From Arenimonas fontis (GTDB lineage Bacteria > Pseudomonadota > Gammaproteobacteria > Xanthomonadales > Xanthomonadaceae), in contig NZ_VUOD01000011.1 in assembly GCF_008386465.1 (NCBI RefSeq), forward strand, positions 1 to 62,573: 62,573 nt of DNA. The letters are read 5' to 3'. Under the pieces are notes generated by a model, which saw only the letters and a program-made list of their open reading frames with translations, ran no database searches and was not told where the DNA came from. Positions 1-8,862 of this stretch are shown in pieces. Each line of letters begins with the position of its first letter. The first letter of the stretch is position 1. Both the position numbers and the translations under genes were made by a program.

Positions 1-1
1 A

Positions 2-121
2 ACCAATCTGGTCGAAGGCATCAACAACAAGATCAAGGTCATCAAGCGGGTGGCCTACGGCTACCGGGACGACGCCTACTTCTTCCTGAAGATCCGGGCG
101 GCCTTCCCCGGACTTGGGTGA
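2..121 (+). pseudogene. ISL3-family transposase, C-terminal end (cut by window edge)
   Basis: The first 39 codons read as the end of a DDE transposase: NLVEGINNKIKVIKRVAYGY, then a run containing YFFLKIRAAFPG and a stop. That ending is characteristic of ISL3-family transposases, which move DNA by cut and paste. The start lies outside the window, so it cannot be said whether the element is intact. Only 18 bases separate its stop from the end of the convergent ABC permease gene, and a GGGGTCAG word (136-143) sits in that gap, the same word as in the repeats at 34.6, 61.3 and 62.4 kb. No terminal inverted repeat could be confirmed from one end. Confidence 0.8.
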
Positions 122-139
122 AGAACCAGAAAAATGGGG

Positions 140-910
140 TCAGCTGCGCAGGCCGGTGCCTTTGGAGAGCAGGCGCAGGGCCAGGGCACCGAGGACCAGC
201 ACGAAAGCCAGCATCAGGGCATAGGCGGTGACTATCGGAACGTCGCTCTGGCCCAGCAGGCCGTAGCGGAAGGCGTTGACCATGTAGAAGATCGGGTTGA
301 GGTGGGTCGCCGCCTCGGCCCAGGCCGGCAGCAGCTTCACCGAATAGAACACGCCGCCGAGGTAGGTCAGCGGGGTCAGGATGAAGGTCGGCACGATGGC
401 GATGTCGTCGAACTTCTTGGCGTACACCGCGTTCACGAAGCCGGCCAGCGAGAAGATCACCGCGCCCAGCACCACCGTGCTCAGCGTCACCAGCGGGTGC
501 GGCAGGCGCACGGTGGTGAACAGCATCGCGATGCCCAGCACGATCGCGCCGACCATCAGGCCGCGCAGCACGCCGCCGGCGACGTAGCCGCCGAGGATCA
601 CCCAGTTCGGCATCGGACTGACCAGCAGCTCCTCGACGTGGCGGCCGAACTTGGCGCCGAAGAAGCTGGAGCTGATGTTGCCGTAGGCGTTCTGGATCAC
701 CGACATCATCACCAGGCCGGGGACGATGAAGTCCATGTAGCCGATGCCGTCCATGGGCCCGATCCGCGAGCCGATCAGGCTGCCGAAGATCAGGAAGTAC
801 AGGGTCATGGTGATCGCCGGCGGCACCAGGGTCTGGCCCCAGATGCGCATGATCCGCGAGACCTCGCGGCGGGCGATGGTGTAGAGCGCGACCAGGTTCG
901 GGTTGCTCAT
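140..910 (-). CDS. yadH: ABC-2 type transporter permease, YadH-like
   Basis: This is the membrane subunit of a two-gene ABC exporter; the substrate is unknown. The 256-residue protein has about six hydrophobic helices and ABC-2 permease features, including the stretch around VPGLVMMSVIQNAYGN and the end-loop PLTYLGGVFYSV. The length suits YadH. The ATG is chosen because it overlaps the stop of the ATPase gene by ATGA (907-910), the usual arrangement for the pair. The longer open frame upstream only runs through the ATPase gene. The two genes form an operon and probably assemble as a homodimeric permease with two ATPases in the inner membrane. Confidence 0.9.
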   Translation of the reverse strand: MSNPNLVALYTIARREVSRIMRIWGQTLVPPAITMTLYFLIFGSLIGSRIGPMDGIGYMDFIVPGLVMMSVIQNAYGNISSSFFGAKFGRHVEELLVSPMPNWVILGGYVAGGVLRGLMVGAIVLGIAMLFTTVRLPHPLVTLSTVVLGAVIFSLAGFVNAVYAKKFDDIAIVPTFILTPLTYLGGVFYSVKLLPAWAEAATHLNPIFYMVNAFRYGLLGQSDVPIVTAYALMLAFVLVLGALALRLLSKGTGLRS

Positions 911-1842
911 ACCGCCACCTCCGGCTTGCCGGTCAGGCGCACGAACAGTTCCTCGAGCCGGTTCGACTTGGTGCGCATGCTGCGCACGCGGATGCCGGCC
1001 TCGGCCAGGCCGGCGAACACGCGGTTGAGATCCATCTCGCGCGGCATCTCCAGGTCCAGGGTGTGGTTGTCCGGCGCCGTCAGGCGCACGCCGGGAATGG
1101 CTGGCAGCATCGGCGGCAGCACGCCGTCGATGTCGAGCAGGAAGCCTTCGACATCGAGCTTGGCCAGCAGGCTGCGCATCGGCCCCTGCTCGATGATGCG
1201 GCCGTGGTCGATGATGGCGAGGTTGCGGCAGAGGCTCTCGGCCTCTTCCAGGTAGTGCGTGGTGAGGATGACGGTGGTGCCGGCGGCGTTCACCTCGCGC
1301 AGGGTCTTCCACATGCCGCGGCGGATCTCGATGTCGACGCCGGCGGTGGGCTCGTCGAGGATCAGCAGCTTCGGCCGGGTCATCATGGCGCGGGCGATCA
1401 TCAGCCGGCGCTTCATGCCGCCCGAGAGCGTGCGCGACATCTTCGTCGCCTTGTCCCAGAGCTGGGCCCGGCGCAGTTCCTCCTCGGCGCGCGGCAGGGC
1501 CTCGCGGCGCGGGATGCCGTAGAAGCCGGCGTAGTTGACCAGGATGTCGAGCGGCTTCTCGAACATGTTGAAGTTGATTTCCTGCGGCACCAGGCCGATC
1601 AGCCGCATCGCTTCCGAGCGCCGCGCGTGCAGGTCGACGCCGAACACGCGGACATCGCCGGCCGTCTTGTTCACCAGCGAGCTGACGATGCCGATCAGGG
1701 TGGACTTGCCGGCGCCGTTCGGCCCGAGCAGGGCATAGAAGTCGCCCGGCTGGACCGTCAGCGAGACGCCCTTGAGCGCCTCGACGCCGTTGTCGTAGGT
1801 CTTGCGGAGATCGCGGATCTCCAGCGCGGCTTGTTCGCTCAT
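907..1842 (-). CDS. yadG: ABC transporter ATP-binding protein, YadG-like
   Basis: This is the ATPase of the exporter pair with the gene at 140-910. The 311-residue protein has Walker A GPNGAGKST near residue 45, signature LSGGMKRR and Walker B LLILDEPTAGVD, followed by the H-loop. The C-terminal 80 residues are typical of the YadG/CcmA-type drug or polymer exporter ATPases. The start is the ATG preceded by an AGGAAC ribosome site. A minus-strand TATAAT (1896-1891) lies about 50 bases upstream and is a plausible -10, although no good -35 is visible. The divergent neighbour is the reductase gene starting at 1969. Confidence 0.92.
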   Translation of the reverse strand: MSEQAALEIRDLRKTYDNGVEALKGVSLTVQPGDFYALLGPNGAGKSTLIGIVSSLVNKTAGDVRVFGVDLHARRSEAMRLIGLVPQEINFNMFEKPLDILVNYAGFYGIPRREALPRAEEELRRAQLWDKATKMSRTLSGGMKRRLMIARAMMTRPKLLILDEPTAGVDIEIRRGMWKTLREVNAAGTTVILTTHYLEEAESLCRNLAIIDHGRIIEQGPMRSLLAKLDVEGFLLDIDGVLPPMLPAIPGVRLTAPDNHTLDLEMPREMDLNRVFAGLAEAGIRVRSMRTKSNRLEELFVRLTGKPEVAV

Positions 1843-1890
1843 GAGGTTCCTGTGGCCGCGGCGCGCCTGCGCCGGGAAGGGTCGGCCGGT

Positions 1891-1896
1891 ATTATA
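1891..1896 (-). promoter_or_regulatory. Candidate -10 box for yadGH
   Basis: A perfect TATAAT on the minus strand lies in the 126-bp divergent gap, about 49 bases before the yadG ATG. The region 17 bases further upstream is GC-rich and shows no TTGACA-like hexamer, so the call rests on the -10 alone. Confidence 0.45.
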
Positions 1897-1968
1897 CGGA
1901 GCCCCTTGCCGCGGCCCCGGGCCGCCGTCCGGGACAGTCCATCCCATCCGCCTGCACCGGAGGCTCCT

Positions 1969-2721
1969 GTGGCCATCGTCCAGTTCCCGCTCCGCCTGGT
2001 GGGCAGCCGCATGCTCGCGCCGAGCGTGCGCCATCTGGTATTCGCCCGTGACGATGGCCAGCCGCTGGACTTCATCCCCGGACAGTTCATCCAGGTGCAT
2101 TTCCAGTACCCGGACGGCACGCCGACCAAGCGCAGCTATTCCCTCGCCACCATCCACGACCATGCCCTGGGACCGGGCGAGGCGGTGGAGATCGCCGTCA
2201 GCTACGTGCCCGGCGGTGCCGCCACTGCCCTGTTCCAGGCCATGGACGAGGGCCAGCAGATCATGGCCAGCGGCCCCTACGGCCGCTTCTGCCTGATGCC
2301 GAACGACGCCAACCGGCGCTACCTGCTGGTCGCCACCGGCACCGGCGTCACCCCCTACCGCTCGATGCTGCCGAAGCTGGCCGAGCTGATGCGCACGCGC
2401 GACATCGAGGTGGTGGTGCTGTTCGGCTGCCGCAGTCCGGCCGAGCAGCTGTACGCCGGGGACTTCCTCGCCTTTGCCGAGAGTCACCCGGGTTTCCGCT
2501 ACATCACCTGCTTCAGCCGGGAGATGCCGGCGGCGCCGCGTCCGGACGACCGTTCCGGCCACGTCCAGGACGTCCTGCCGGAACTGGCGCCCGACCCCGA
2601 CGGCGACATCGCCTACCTGTGCGGCAACCCGAACATGGTGGACGCGGTGTTCGAGGCCTTGAAGGCGGCGGGACTGGCCGTGCCGCGCATCCGGCGCGAA
2701 AAGTACGTCTCCGGCAAATAG
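1969..2721 (+). CDS. fpr: Ferredoxin/flavodoxin-NADP+ reductase (FNR family)
   Basis: This is an FAD-dependent reductase that passes electrons between NADPH and ferredoxin or flavodoxin in the cytoplasm. The 250-residue protein has the FAD motif RSYSLA near residue 54, the nucleotide motif GTGVTPYRSM near 124, CGNPNMVD near 220 and the C-terminal REKYVSGK typical of bacterial Fpr proteins. The start is a GTG with GGAGG five bases upstream; an open frame continues further upstream but overlaps the divergent ATPase gene. It stands alone. A free flavin or other NAD(P)H reductase of the same fold is the main alternative. Confidence 0.85.
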   Translation: MAIVQFPLRLVGSRMLAPSVRHLVFARDDGQPLDFIPGQFIQVHFQYPDGTPTKRSYSLATIHDHALGPGEAVEIAVSYVPGGAATALFQAMDEGQQIMASGPYGRFCLMPNDANRRYLLVATGTGVTPYRSMLPKLAELMRTRDIEVVVLFGCRSPAEQLYAGDFLAFAESHPGFRYITCFSREMPAAPRPDDRSGHVQDVLPELAPDPDGDIAYLCGNPNMVDAVFEALKAAGLAVPRIRREKYVSGK

Positions 2722-2880
2722 CGTGACGGCCGCCGCCGACGCCGGACGGCGTCCGTGTTCCCGCCTTCGGTCCCGGCCCGCCGGCTCCCGTCGCGCCCCG
2801 GCCCGTTCCGTCACATTCCTGCTTCCCGTCCGTCCCTTCTGTCATCCTGACGGCCTTGCGGCCACCGCTGAGGGAGTGTG

Positions 2881-4332
2881 ATGAAGCGAATGCTGTTGTC
2901 GCTGGTTCTGACAGCCGGCCTGGTCCCGGCGACGGGACAAGCGCGAGCCTGGGGCAGCCTGGAATTCACCACGTGCGAGCTGGGCCAGCCCGGTTCCGCA
3001 GTCACGGTCCAGGCCGAATGCGCCCGCCTGGAGGTCCCGGAGAATCCGGATCGACCGGACGGCCGGAAGATCAGTCTCAAGGTGGCCATGCTGGCCGCCC
3101 GCGCCGCCGAGCCGGCTGCCGACCCGGTGATCTTCCTTGCCGGCGGTCCGGGCCAGGCCGCCACCGAAACCTTTCCGGCCATGGCCGCTTCGCTGTCGCG
3201 CCTGCGCGACCGGCGGCATCTGCTGTTCATGGACCAACGCGGCACCGGCGGCTCGCATCCGCTGGCCTGTCCGTTCCCGGACGAGCTCGCCGGCGACCTG
3301 CCGCCGGAACGCCTGGTGGCCCTGGCCCGCGACTGCCTGGCCGAGCTCGATGCCGACGTGGCGCAATACACCACCAGCGTCGCCGTGCGTGACATCGAGT
3401 CGCTGCGGCAGGCCCTGGGCGCACCGGCACTGAACGTCTACGGCGGTTCCTACGGCACCCGGGTCGCGCAGCAGTACGCGCGTCAGTTCCCTGACGCGGT
3501 GCGCAGCCTGATCCTGGACGGTATCGTGCCTCCGGACCTGGCCCTGGGTGCCGAGCACGCGCTGAACCTGGACGCCGCGCTCGAACCGATGCTGGCGGCC
3601 TGCGCGCGGCAACCGGCCTGTGCCGAGGCCTTCGGCCAGCCCTACCGCCGCCTCTACACGCTGCGCGACCGCGCCCGGGCGACGCCGGAAACGGTGCGCA
3701 TCCGCGATCCGCTGAGCCACCGTCCGCGCGAGCTGCGCCTGGACGGGGCCACGGTGGCGATCGTGGCCAGGCTGTTCGCCTATGCGCCGGAAACCGCCGC
3801 CCTGCTGCCGCTGCTGGTGGACGAGGCCCTGCAGGGCCGGCCGGAGTCGCTGCTGGCCCAGGCGGTGATGGTGATGGATTCGCTGACCGGCCAGATCAAC
3901 CACGGCATGCAGCTGTCGGTGACCTGCGCCGAGGACGCGCCGCGGCTACAGCGCAAGGGCGGGGACGAACAGCGCCTGCTGGGCAATGCGCTGGTGGAGG
4001 TGCTGCTGCAGCAGTGCAGCGTCTGGCCCAGGGGACCGGTGGCGCCCGGCTTCGCCGAACCCCTGCGCAGTGACGTTCCAGCCCTGCTGCTGTCGGGCGA
4101 GTTCGACCCGGTGACCCCGCCGCGCTACGGCGAACGCGTGGCCGAGACCCTGCCACGGTCGCGGCACCTGATCGGCAAGGGCCAGGGCCACATCCTGCTG
4201 GCCCGCGGCTGCACCGCGCGGCTGGCCGCCGAGTTCCTCGATTCGCTGGACCCGCAGGGCCTGGACGCGAGCTGCCTGGACGTGCTCGGCGCCAGCCCCT
4301 TCTTCACCAGCTACAACGGAGCCGAGCCATGA
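2881..4332 (+). CDS. Secreted alpha/beta hydrolase, S33 peptidase-like with TAP-like C-terminus
   Basis: This is a predicted serine hydrolase exported by a signal peptide (KRMLLSLVLTAGLVPATGQARA). The nucleophile is the serine of GGSYG near residue 187. The acid and base are probably the Asp of GEFDPVTPP near 407 and the His of KGQGHIL near 437, so the catalytic triad looks complete. The fold matches tripeptidyl or prolyl aminopeptidase-like S33 enzymes with a TAP-like C-terminal part. The ATG at 2881 follows GGGAG; a GTG directly before it is an alternative. Its stop overlaps the next ATG (ATGA), so it heads an operon with natA and natB. Coupling a periplasmic peptidase to an exporter suggests peptide or toxin handling, which is inference. 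Confidence 0.85.
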   Translation: MKRMLLSLVLTAGLVPATGQARAWGSLEFTTCELGQPGSAVTVQAECARLEVPENPDRPDGRKISLKVAMLAARAAEPAADPVIFLAGGPGQAATETFPAMAASLSRLRDRRHLLFMDQRGTGGSHPLACPFPDELAGDLPPERLVALARDCLAELDADVAQYTTSVAVRDIESLRQALGAPALNVYGGSYGTRVAQQYARQFPDAVRSLILDGIVPPDLALGAEHALNLDAALEPMLAACARQPACAEAFGQPYRRLYTLRDRARATPETVRIRDPLSHRPRELRLDGATVAIVARLFAYAPETAALLPLLVDEALQGRPESLLAQAVMVMDSLTGQINHGMQLSVTCAEDAPRLQRKGGDEQRLLGNALVEVLLQQCSVWPRGPVAPGFAEPLRSDVPALLLSGEFDPVTPPRYGERVAETLPRSRHLIGKGQGHILLARGCTARLAAEFLDSLDPQGLDASCLDVLGASPFFTSYNGAEP

Positions 4333-5063
4333 TCGAGGTACGCGACCTGCACAAGGCCTTCGGCAAGGTGAAGGCGGTGGACGGCGTCGGTTTCCGCGCC
4401 GAGGACGGCCGCATCACCGGCCTGCTGGGTCCCAACGGCGCCGGCAAGACCACCACCCTGCGCATGCTCTACACCCTGATGCGTCCGGACCGCGGCCAGG
4501 TGCTGGTGGACGGCATGGACGCCGGCACCGACCCCGAGGCGGTACGCCGGCGCCTGGGCGTGCTGCCGGACGCACGCGGCCTGTACAAGCGCCTGAGCAG
4601 CCGGGAGAACATTCGCTACTTCGGCCGCCTGCACGGTCTGGACGAGGCCACCATCGCCGCCCGCACAGACGCGCTCGCCGCCGCCCTGGACATGGGCGAC
4701 ATCATCGACCGCCGCACCGAAGGCTTTTCCCAGGGCCAGCGGGTGAAGACGGCGATCGCCCGGGCCCTGGTGCACGACCCGCGCAACGTCATCCTGGACG
4801 AGCCGACCAACGGCCTGGACGTGATGGCCACGCGGGCGATGCGCCGCTTCCTGCGCCAGTTGCGCGACGAGGGTCGCTGCGTGCTGTTCTCCAGCCACAT
4901 CATGCAGGAGGTGGCGGCGCTCTGCGACCACATCGTGATCATCGCCCGCGGCCGGGTCGTGGCCGAAGGCAGCGCCGACGAGCTGCGCGCGCAGACCGGC
5001 GAGGACAACCTCGAAGACGCCTTCGTCAAGGCGATCGGCAGTGAAGAAGGACTGATGGCATGA
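4329..5063 (+). CDS. natA: ABC transporter ATP-binding protein, NatA-like
   Basis: This is the ATPase of a NatAB-type exporter. The 244-residue protein has Walker A GPNGAGKTTT near residue 35, a variant signature FSQGQRVK (SQGQ instead of SGGQ, common in NatA) near 133 and Walker B VILDEPTNGLD near 156. Overlaps of four bases at each end tie it to the upstream hydrolase and the downstream permease. NatAB of Bacillus extrudes Na+, but many proteobacterial relatives have no proven substrate, so sodium export should not be assumed here. Confidence 0.88.
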   Translation: MIEVRDLHKAFGKVKAVDGVGFRAEDGRITGLLGPNGAGKTTTLRMLYTLMRPDRGQVLVDGMDAGTDPEAVRRRLGVLPDARGLYKRLSSRENIRYFGRLHGLDEATIAARTDALAAALDMGDIIDRRTEGFSQGQRVKTAIARALVHDPRNVILDEPTNGLDVMATRAMRRFLRQLRDEGRCVLFSSHIMQEVAALCDHIVIIARGRVVAEGSADELRAQTGEDNLEDAFVKAIGSEEGLMA

Positions 5064-6235
5064 ACGCCGGCCTGACCGTGTTCCTGAAGGAGGTCGTGGA
5101 GAACCTGCGCGACCGCAAGACCGTGATGAATGCCCTGGTGATGGGTCCGCTGCTGGGACCGGTCCTGTTCGCCTTCCTGATGGGCTTCATGATCAGCAAG
5201 CAGCTCGACAACGCCGAGAAGCCCTTGCAGGTGCCCGTGGCCGGCGCCGAGCATGCGCCCAACCTGGTTGCCTGGCTGCGCCGCCAGGGCGTGGACGTGC
5301 AGGACGCGCCGGCCGATCCGGAGGCGACGATCCGTGGACGCCAGGCCAGGGTGGTGCTGCGCATCCCGGCCGATTACGGCGCGTACTGGCGCCAGGGCCG
5401 CACCGCCCAGGTCGAAGTCCTGCACGACAGTTCGGACCAGGAAGCGCGCGCCCCGCATTCGCGGCTGGTATCGCTGCTGGAGGCATACGGTCGCCAGCAG
5501 TCGGCCCTGCGGATTTCGGCCCGCGGCCTTCACCCGGCCATTCTCCAGCCGCTGGCGGTGGCCAGCCGCGACCTGGCCAGCAGGCAGCAGCGGGCCGGAC
5601 AACTGCTGGCCTTCCTGCCCTACCTGCTCGTCCTCGGTTCCTTCCTCGGGGGCATGTACCTGGCCATCGACACCACCGCCGGCGAACGCGAACGGCAGTC
5701 GCTGGAGCCGCTGCTGGCCAATCCGGCCAGCCGCGCCCAGATCGTGCTGGGCAAGCTCGGCGCCACCTTCGCCTTCGCCATGGCCAGCATGATGCTGAGC
5801 CTGGTGGTGTTCGGCATCGCCTTCCGGTACATCCCGCTGGACCGGCTGGGCATGAAAGTGGAGTTCGGCGCCTCGCTGGTGCTGAGTGCCGGTCTGCTGA
5901 TGGTGCCGCTGGTGATCTGCTTCGCCGCCCTGCAGACCGTGGTGGCGGCCTACGCGCGCAGCTACCGCGAGGCGCAGACCTACCTGTCGTTGCTGATGCT
6001 GCTGCCGATGATCCCGTCGGTGGTGTTGATGGTCTCGCCGATGCGGCCGGAGGACTGGAATTCGGCGGTGCCCCTGCTTTCGCAGAACCTGCTGGTGATG
6101 GCCCTGGCCCGCGGCGAGGAGATCGGCCTGCTGCGCTACGGCCTCAGCTTCGGCGCCACCCTGGCCCTGGCCACCCTGCTGGTCTGGCTGGCGGTGCGCA
6201 TCTACCACCGCGAACAGCTGGCCGTGTCGGCCTGA
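5060..6235 (+). CDS. natB: ABC-2 permease, NatB-like
   Basis: This is the membrane partner of NatA. The 391-residue protein has an N-terminal helix, a long periplasmic domain (about residues 40-180) and five or six C-terminal helices, the usual NatB architecture. The stretch with TTAGERERQSLEPLLANP, between the first two C-terminal helices, is a strong family mark: it is the cytoplasmic coupling loop of NatB proteins. The start overlaps natA by ATGA. The operon ends here; a hairpin at 6294-6315 follows, oriented mainly for the convergent gene. Confidence 0.88.
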   Translation: MNAGLTVFLKEVVENLRDRKTVMNALVMGPLLGPVLFAFLMGFMISKQLDNAEKPLQVPVAGAEHAPNLVAWLRRQGVDVQDAPADPEATIRGRQARVVLRIPADYGAYWRQGRTAQVEVLHDSSDQEARAPHSRLVSLLEAYGRQQSALRISARGLHPAILQPLAVASRDLASRQQRAGQLLAFLPYLLVLGSFLGGMYLAIDTTAGERERQSLEPLLANPASRAQIVLGKLGATFAFAMASMMLSLVVFGIAFRYIPLDRLGMKVEFGASLVLSAGLLMVPLVICFAALQTVVAAYARSYREAQTYLSLLMLLPMIPSVVLMVSPMRPEDWNSAVPLLSQNLLVMALARGEEIGLLRYGLSFGATLALATLLVWLAVRIYHREQLAVSA

Positions 6236-6293
6236 GCCCGCTTGCGCCGGCGGGCCGCGGCGCCCGGCACGGTGGCGGGTGAAGAAGCAAAAA

Positions 6294-6315
6294 GCCCGGC
6301 GGATCACCGCCGGGC
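6294..6315 (-). terminator. Rho-independent terminator (convergent region)
   Basis: A 9-bp perfect stem (GCCCGGCGG with CCGCCGGGC) has a 4-base loop. Read on the minus strand it is followed by TTTTTGCTTC, so it ends the TonB-domain lipoprotein gene. On the plus strand the tail is TTCCCG, so it may also slow transcription from natB. Confidence 0.8.
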
Positions 6316-6342
6316 TTCCCGTCCCTTTGCTTGTCGCCTTCC

Positions 6343-7347
6343 TTACGGCCGGAAGACGAAGGTGCGCGAGATCGTGACCTGCTCGTCCAGCGGCTCGAAG
6401 CGCCAGTCGCGAACCGTCTGCAGCACCTCGCGGTCGAAGACGCCGCGCGGCTGGGCGGCAACGATCCGCACGTCGGCGACGCTGCCGTCGGTGGCGATCA
6501 CGATCTCCACCGTCACTTCGCCGGATTCGCGGGAGCGATAGGCCGCGCGGGGATAGGCCGGCTGCGGCGTGCGCACCGGGATCGGCGTCGTGCGACGGGG
6601 CCGGGTCGGTTCCGCGGGAGTCTGGGCGGTCGGCTGGGCCGGGGTCGGCGTCGTCGGCGCCGGGGTGGCGGGGGCCGGCGTGGCCGGCTGCGGCGCCGGG
6701 GTGGCGGGCTGCTCCGGCTGGGCGGCGGCGGCCCGCGCGGCTTCCTCCGCGGCGCGCTGGGCGGCCAGCTCCTGCTCGCGCTGGCGCTGCGCCTCGCGGG
6801 CCGCTTCCTGGGCGGCGCGCTCGACCACCGCGGCCTGGCCCTTGGCGATCGAGTCGCGGATGCGCGGCAGGGCCGGTGCCTGGGGATCGGTGCGCTCGAT
6901 CAGGGCACGAAGGCGCTCGGCCTCGGTGAAATCCTCGCGGCCGATGGCCTGTTCGGCGGCGATGATGGCGTAGGGCATCAGGTCGATCAGGGCGCTTTCG
7001 GCCGAGGCATCCGGCTTGTCGCTGCGTTTGCGCAGGGCCAGGTAGTACTCCATGGCGTTGTCGCCGGCCGGCGCGTAAAGACGCTGTTCGCGCAGGGCCT
7101 GGCCGCCGCGTTCACGCAGCTCCTCCACCGACAGGGCGGCGAGGGCGGCCTCGGCCTCGGCGGCGGCCTGCTCGGCGGCGATCTGCTCGGCACTGGGGCC
7201 GGCGGGTTCGGCCGGGGCGGGCGCCTCGGCACCGGTAGTGGCGGCAGGTTCGGACGGTTCGTCCGTCGAGCAGGCGGCCAGGCCCAGGGCGAGGGCCAGG
7301 GCCAGCGTCCAGCGCAGGGAGCTGGCGGAGGCGGCGGATGCGGTCAT
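6343..7347 (-). CDS. Lipoprotein with TonB C-terminal domain
   Basis: This 334-residue protein has a lipoprotein signal ending LGLAAC-S (cysteine about residue 24), a central Ala/Glu/Gln-rich helical stretch that looks coiled coil (about 50-210), a Pro/Ala/Thr-rich linker and a C-terminal TonB-type domain starting TPQPAYPRAAYRSRESGEV. Classical TonB is held in the inner membrane by a helix; this one is lipid-anchored and the residue after Cys is Ser, which favours the outer membrane. It therefore probably does not transduce energy in the usual way and may be a scaffold. The start is an ATG preceded by AGGGGAA. A promoter candidate lies at 7386-7412. Confidence 0.8.
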   Translation of the reverse strand: MTASAASASSLRWTLALALALGLAACSTDEPSEPAATTGAEAPAPAEPAGPSAEQIAAEQAAAEAEAALAALSVEELRERGGQALREQRLYAPAGDNAMEYYLALRKRSDKPDASAESALIDLMPYAIIAAEQAIGREDFTEAERLRALIERTDPQAPALPRIRDSIAKGQAAVVERAAQEAAREAQRQREQELAAQRAAEEAARAAAAQPEQPATPAPQPATPAPATPAPTTPTPAQPTAQTPAEPTRPRRTTPIPVRTPQPAYPRAAYRSRESGEVTVEIVIATDGSVADVRIVAAQPRGVFDREVLQTVRDWRFEPLDEQVTISRTFVFRP

Positions 7348-7385
7348 CGGATTTCCCCTGAAAGCTGCAAGAGCATGACGTTCAG

Positions 7386-7412
7386 CACATAAGAGTTTGG
7401 CCGCATTGTCAA
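7386..7412 (-). promoter_or_regulatory. Promoter candidate for the TonB-domain lipoprotein
   Basis: On the minus strand a perfect TTGACA (7412-7407) is followed after 15 bases by TATGTG (7391-7386), about 40 bases before the start codon. The -35 is strong and the -10 is weak. Confidence 0.45.
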
Positions 7413-7507
7413 GGCCAGCACGTTTCGCGGTGGGCCCTGGCCACGGGCGGAAGCGGGAAAGGTGACGCAGATCGCGGTTTCCGCTGCCCCACCGGCGCCA
7501 GGGCCGC

Positions 7508-8836
7508 CTACTTGCCGATGCAGAAGCTGGAGAAGATCCGTCCCAGTAGCGCGTCGGCATCCACCCGGCCGGTGATCCCGCCCAGCGCCTCCTGGGCCAG
7601 GCGCAGTTCCTCGGCGGCCAGTTCGCCGGCCCCTTCCGCCAGCCGGGCCGCCGCGGCCTCGAGCCGCTCGGCGGTGTCGGCCAGAGCCTCCAGATGCCGG
7701 GCCCGGGCGCTGAAGACACCTTCGCTGCCTTCGCCCAGGCCGGCAGCTTCGCGCAGCGCCATTCGCAGCAGCTCCAAGCCGGCGCCGGTGCGGGCCGAGA
7801 GCCAGAGGTGCCGGCCGTCGGCGCGGTCTTCGGCATGGGGCGGAGCGCCGCTGAGATCGCATTTGTTGTGCAGCCACAGCACCGGCACGCCCGCCGGCAG
7901 GCCGGTCGGCGGCTGCGGCGCGCGGTCGTCCAGCACCGCCAGTATCCGATCGGCCCGCCCGAGTTCGGCGCGGGCGCGGCGGATGCCCTCGGCCTCGACC
8001 GGATCGGGCGAATCGCGCAGGCCGGCGGTGTCCACCAGGGTCAGTTCGATACCGTCCAGGCGCAGCCGCTCGCGCAACAGGTCGCGGGTGGTGCCGGCGA
8101 TGTCGGTGACGATGGCGCGATCCTCTCCGGCCAGGGCATTGAGCAGGGAAGACTTGCCGGCGTTGGGCGCGCCGACGATGACCACGTGCAGGCCATCCAC
8201 CAGGCGCTTGCCGCGCTCGGCCGCGACCCGCAATGCGGCCAGGCCCTCGCGCACCGTCTGCAGGCGCCGGCGCAGTTCCGGCGCGGCCAGAAAGTCGATC
8301 TCCTCTTCCGGGAAATCCAGCGCCGCTTCGAGCCAGGTGCGCAGCGCGGTCAGATCCTCGGCGACTGCGTGCACCCGCTGCGAGAACTCGCCTTCGAGGG
8401 AGCGCCGGGCGGCGCGGGCCGCGGCTTCGGACGAGGCATTGATCAGGTCGGCGACCGCTTCGGCCTGCGCCAGGTCCAGCCGGCCTTCCAGGAAGGCGCG
8501 CTCGGTGAATTCGCCGGGGCGGGCCTGCCGCGCGCCCAGCTCGAGGCAGCGCGCCAGCAGCGCCGCGAGCAGCACCGGGCTGCCATGGCCCTGCAGCTCC
8601 AGCACTTCCTCGCCGGTGTAGGAATGCGGTGCCGGAAACCAGATCAGCAGGCCATCGTCGATCAGCTCGCCGCCGGCCTCGCGGAAGCGCGCGTAGTGGG
8701 CGTGACGCGGCCTGGGCGGGCGGCCCAGCAAGGTCCGCGCGATCTCCGGTGCCCGCGGCCCGGACACCCGCACCACACCGATGCCGGCGGCGCCGGCGGC
8801 GGTGGCGATGGCGGCGATGGTGTCCCGCTGGCTCAT
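7508..8836 (-). CDS. mnmE: tRNA uridine-5-carboxymethylaminomethyl(34) synthesis GTPase MnmE
   Basis: With MnmG, this enzyme modifies uridine 34 of tRNAs that read split codon boxes. The 442-residue protein has the N-terminal folate-binding domain ([21 protein letters not shown]), the GTPase domain with GAPNAGKSS near residue 220 and DIAGTTRD near 245, and the invariant C-terminus FCIGK that carries the modifying cysteine. Length and start fit the family. It lies downstream of yidC in the order rpmH-rnpA-yidC-mnmE that is common beside gammaproteobacterial origins, separated from yidC by a terminator-like hairpin. Confidence 0.97.
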   Translation of the reverse strand: MSQRDTIAAIATAAGAAGIGVVRVSGPRAPEIARTLLGRPPRPRHAHYARFREAGGELIDDGLLIWFPAPHSYTGEEVLELQGHGSPVLLAALLARCLELGARQARPGEFTERAFLEGRLDLAQAEAVADLINASSEAAARAARRSLEGEFSQRVHAVAEDLTALRTWLEAALDFPEEEIDFLAAPELRRRLQTVREGLAALRVAAERGKRLVDGLHVVIVGAPNAGKSSLLNALAGEDRAIVTDIAGTTRDLLRERLRLDGIELTLVDTAGLRDSPDPVEAEGIRRARAELGRADRILAVLDDRAPQPPTGLPAGVPVLWLHNKCDLSGAPPHAEDRADGRHLWLSARTGAGLELLRMALREAAGLGEGSEGVFSARARHLEALADTAERLEAAAARLAEGAGELAAEELRLAQEALGGITGRVDADALLGRIFSSFCIGK

Positions 8837-8862
8837 CGGGTCCTGCTGGATAAGGATTCAGG

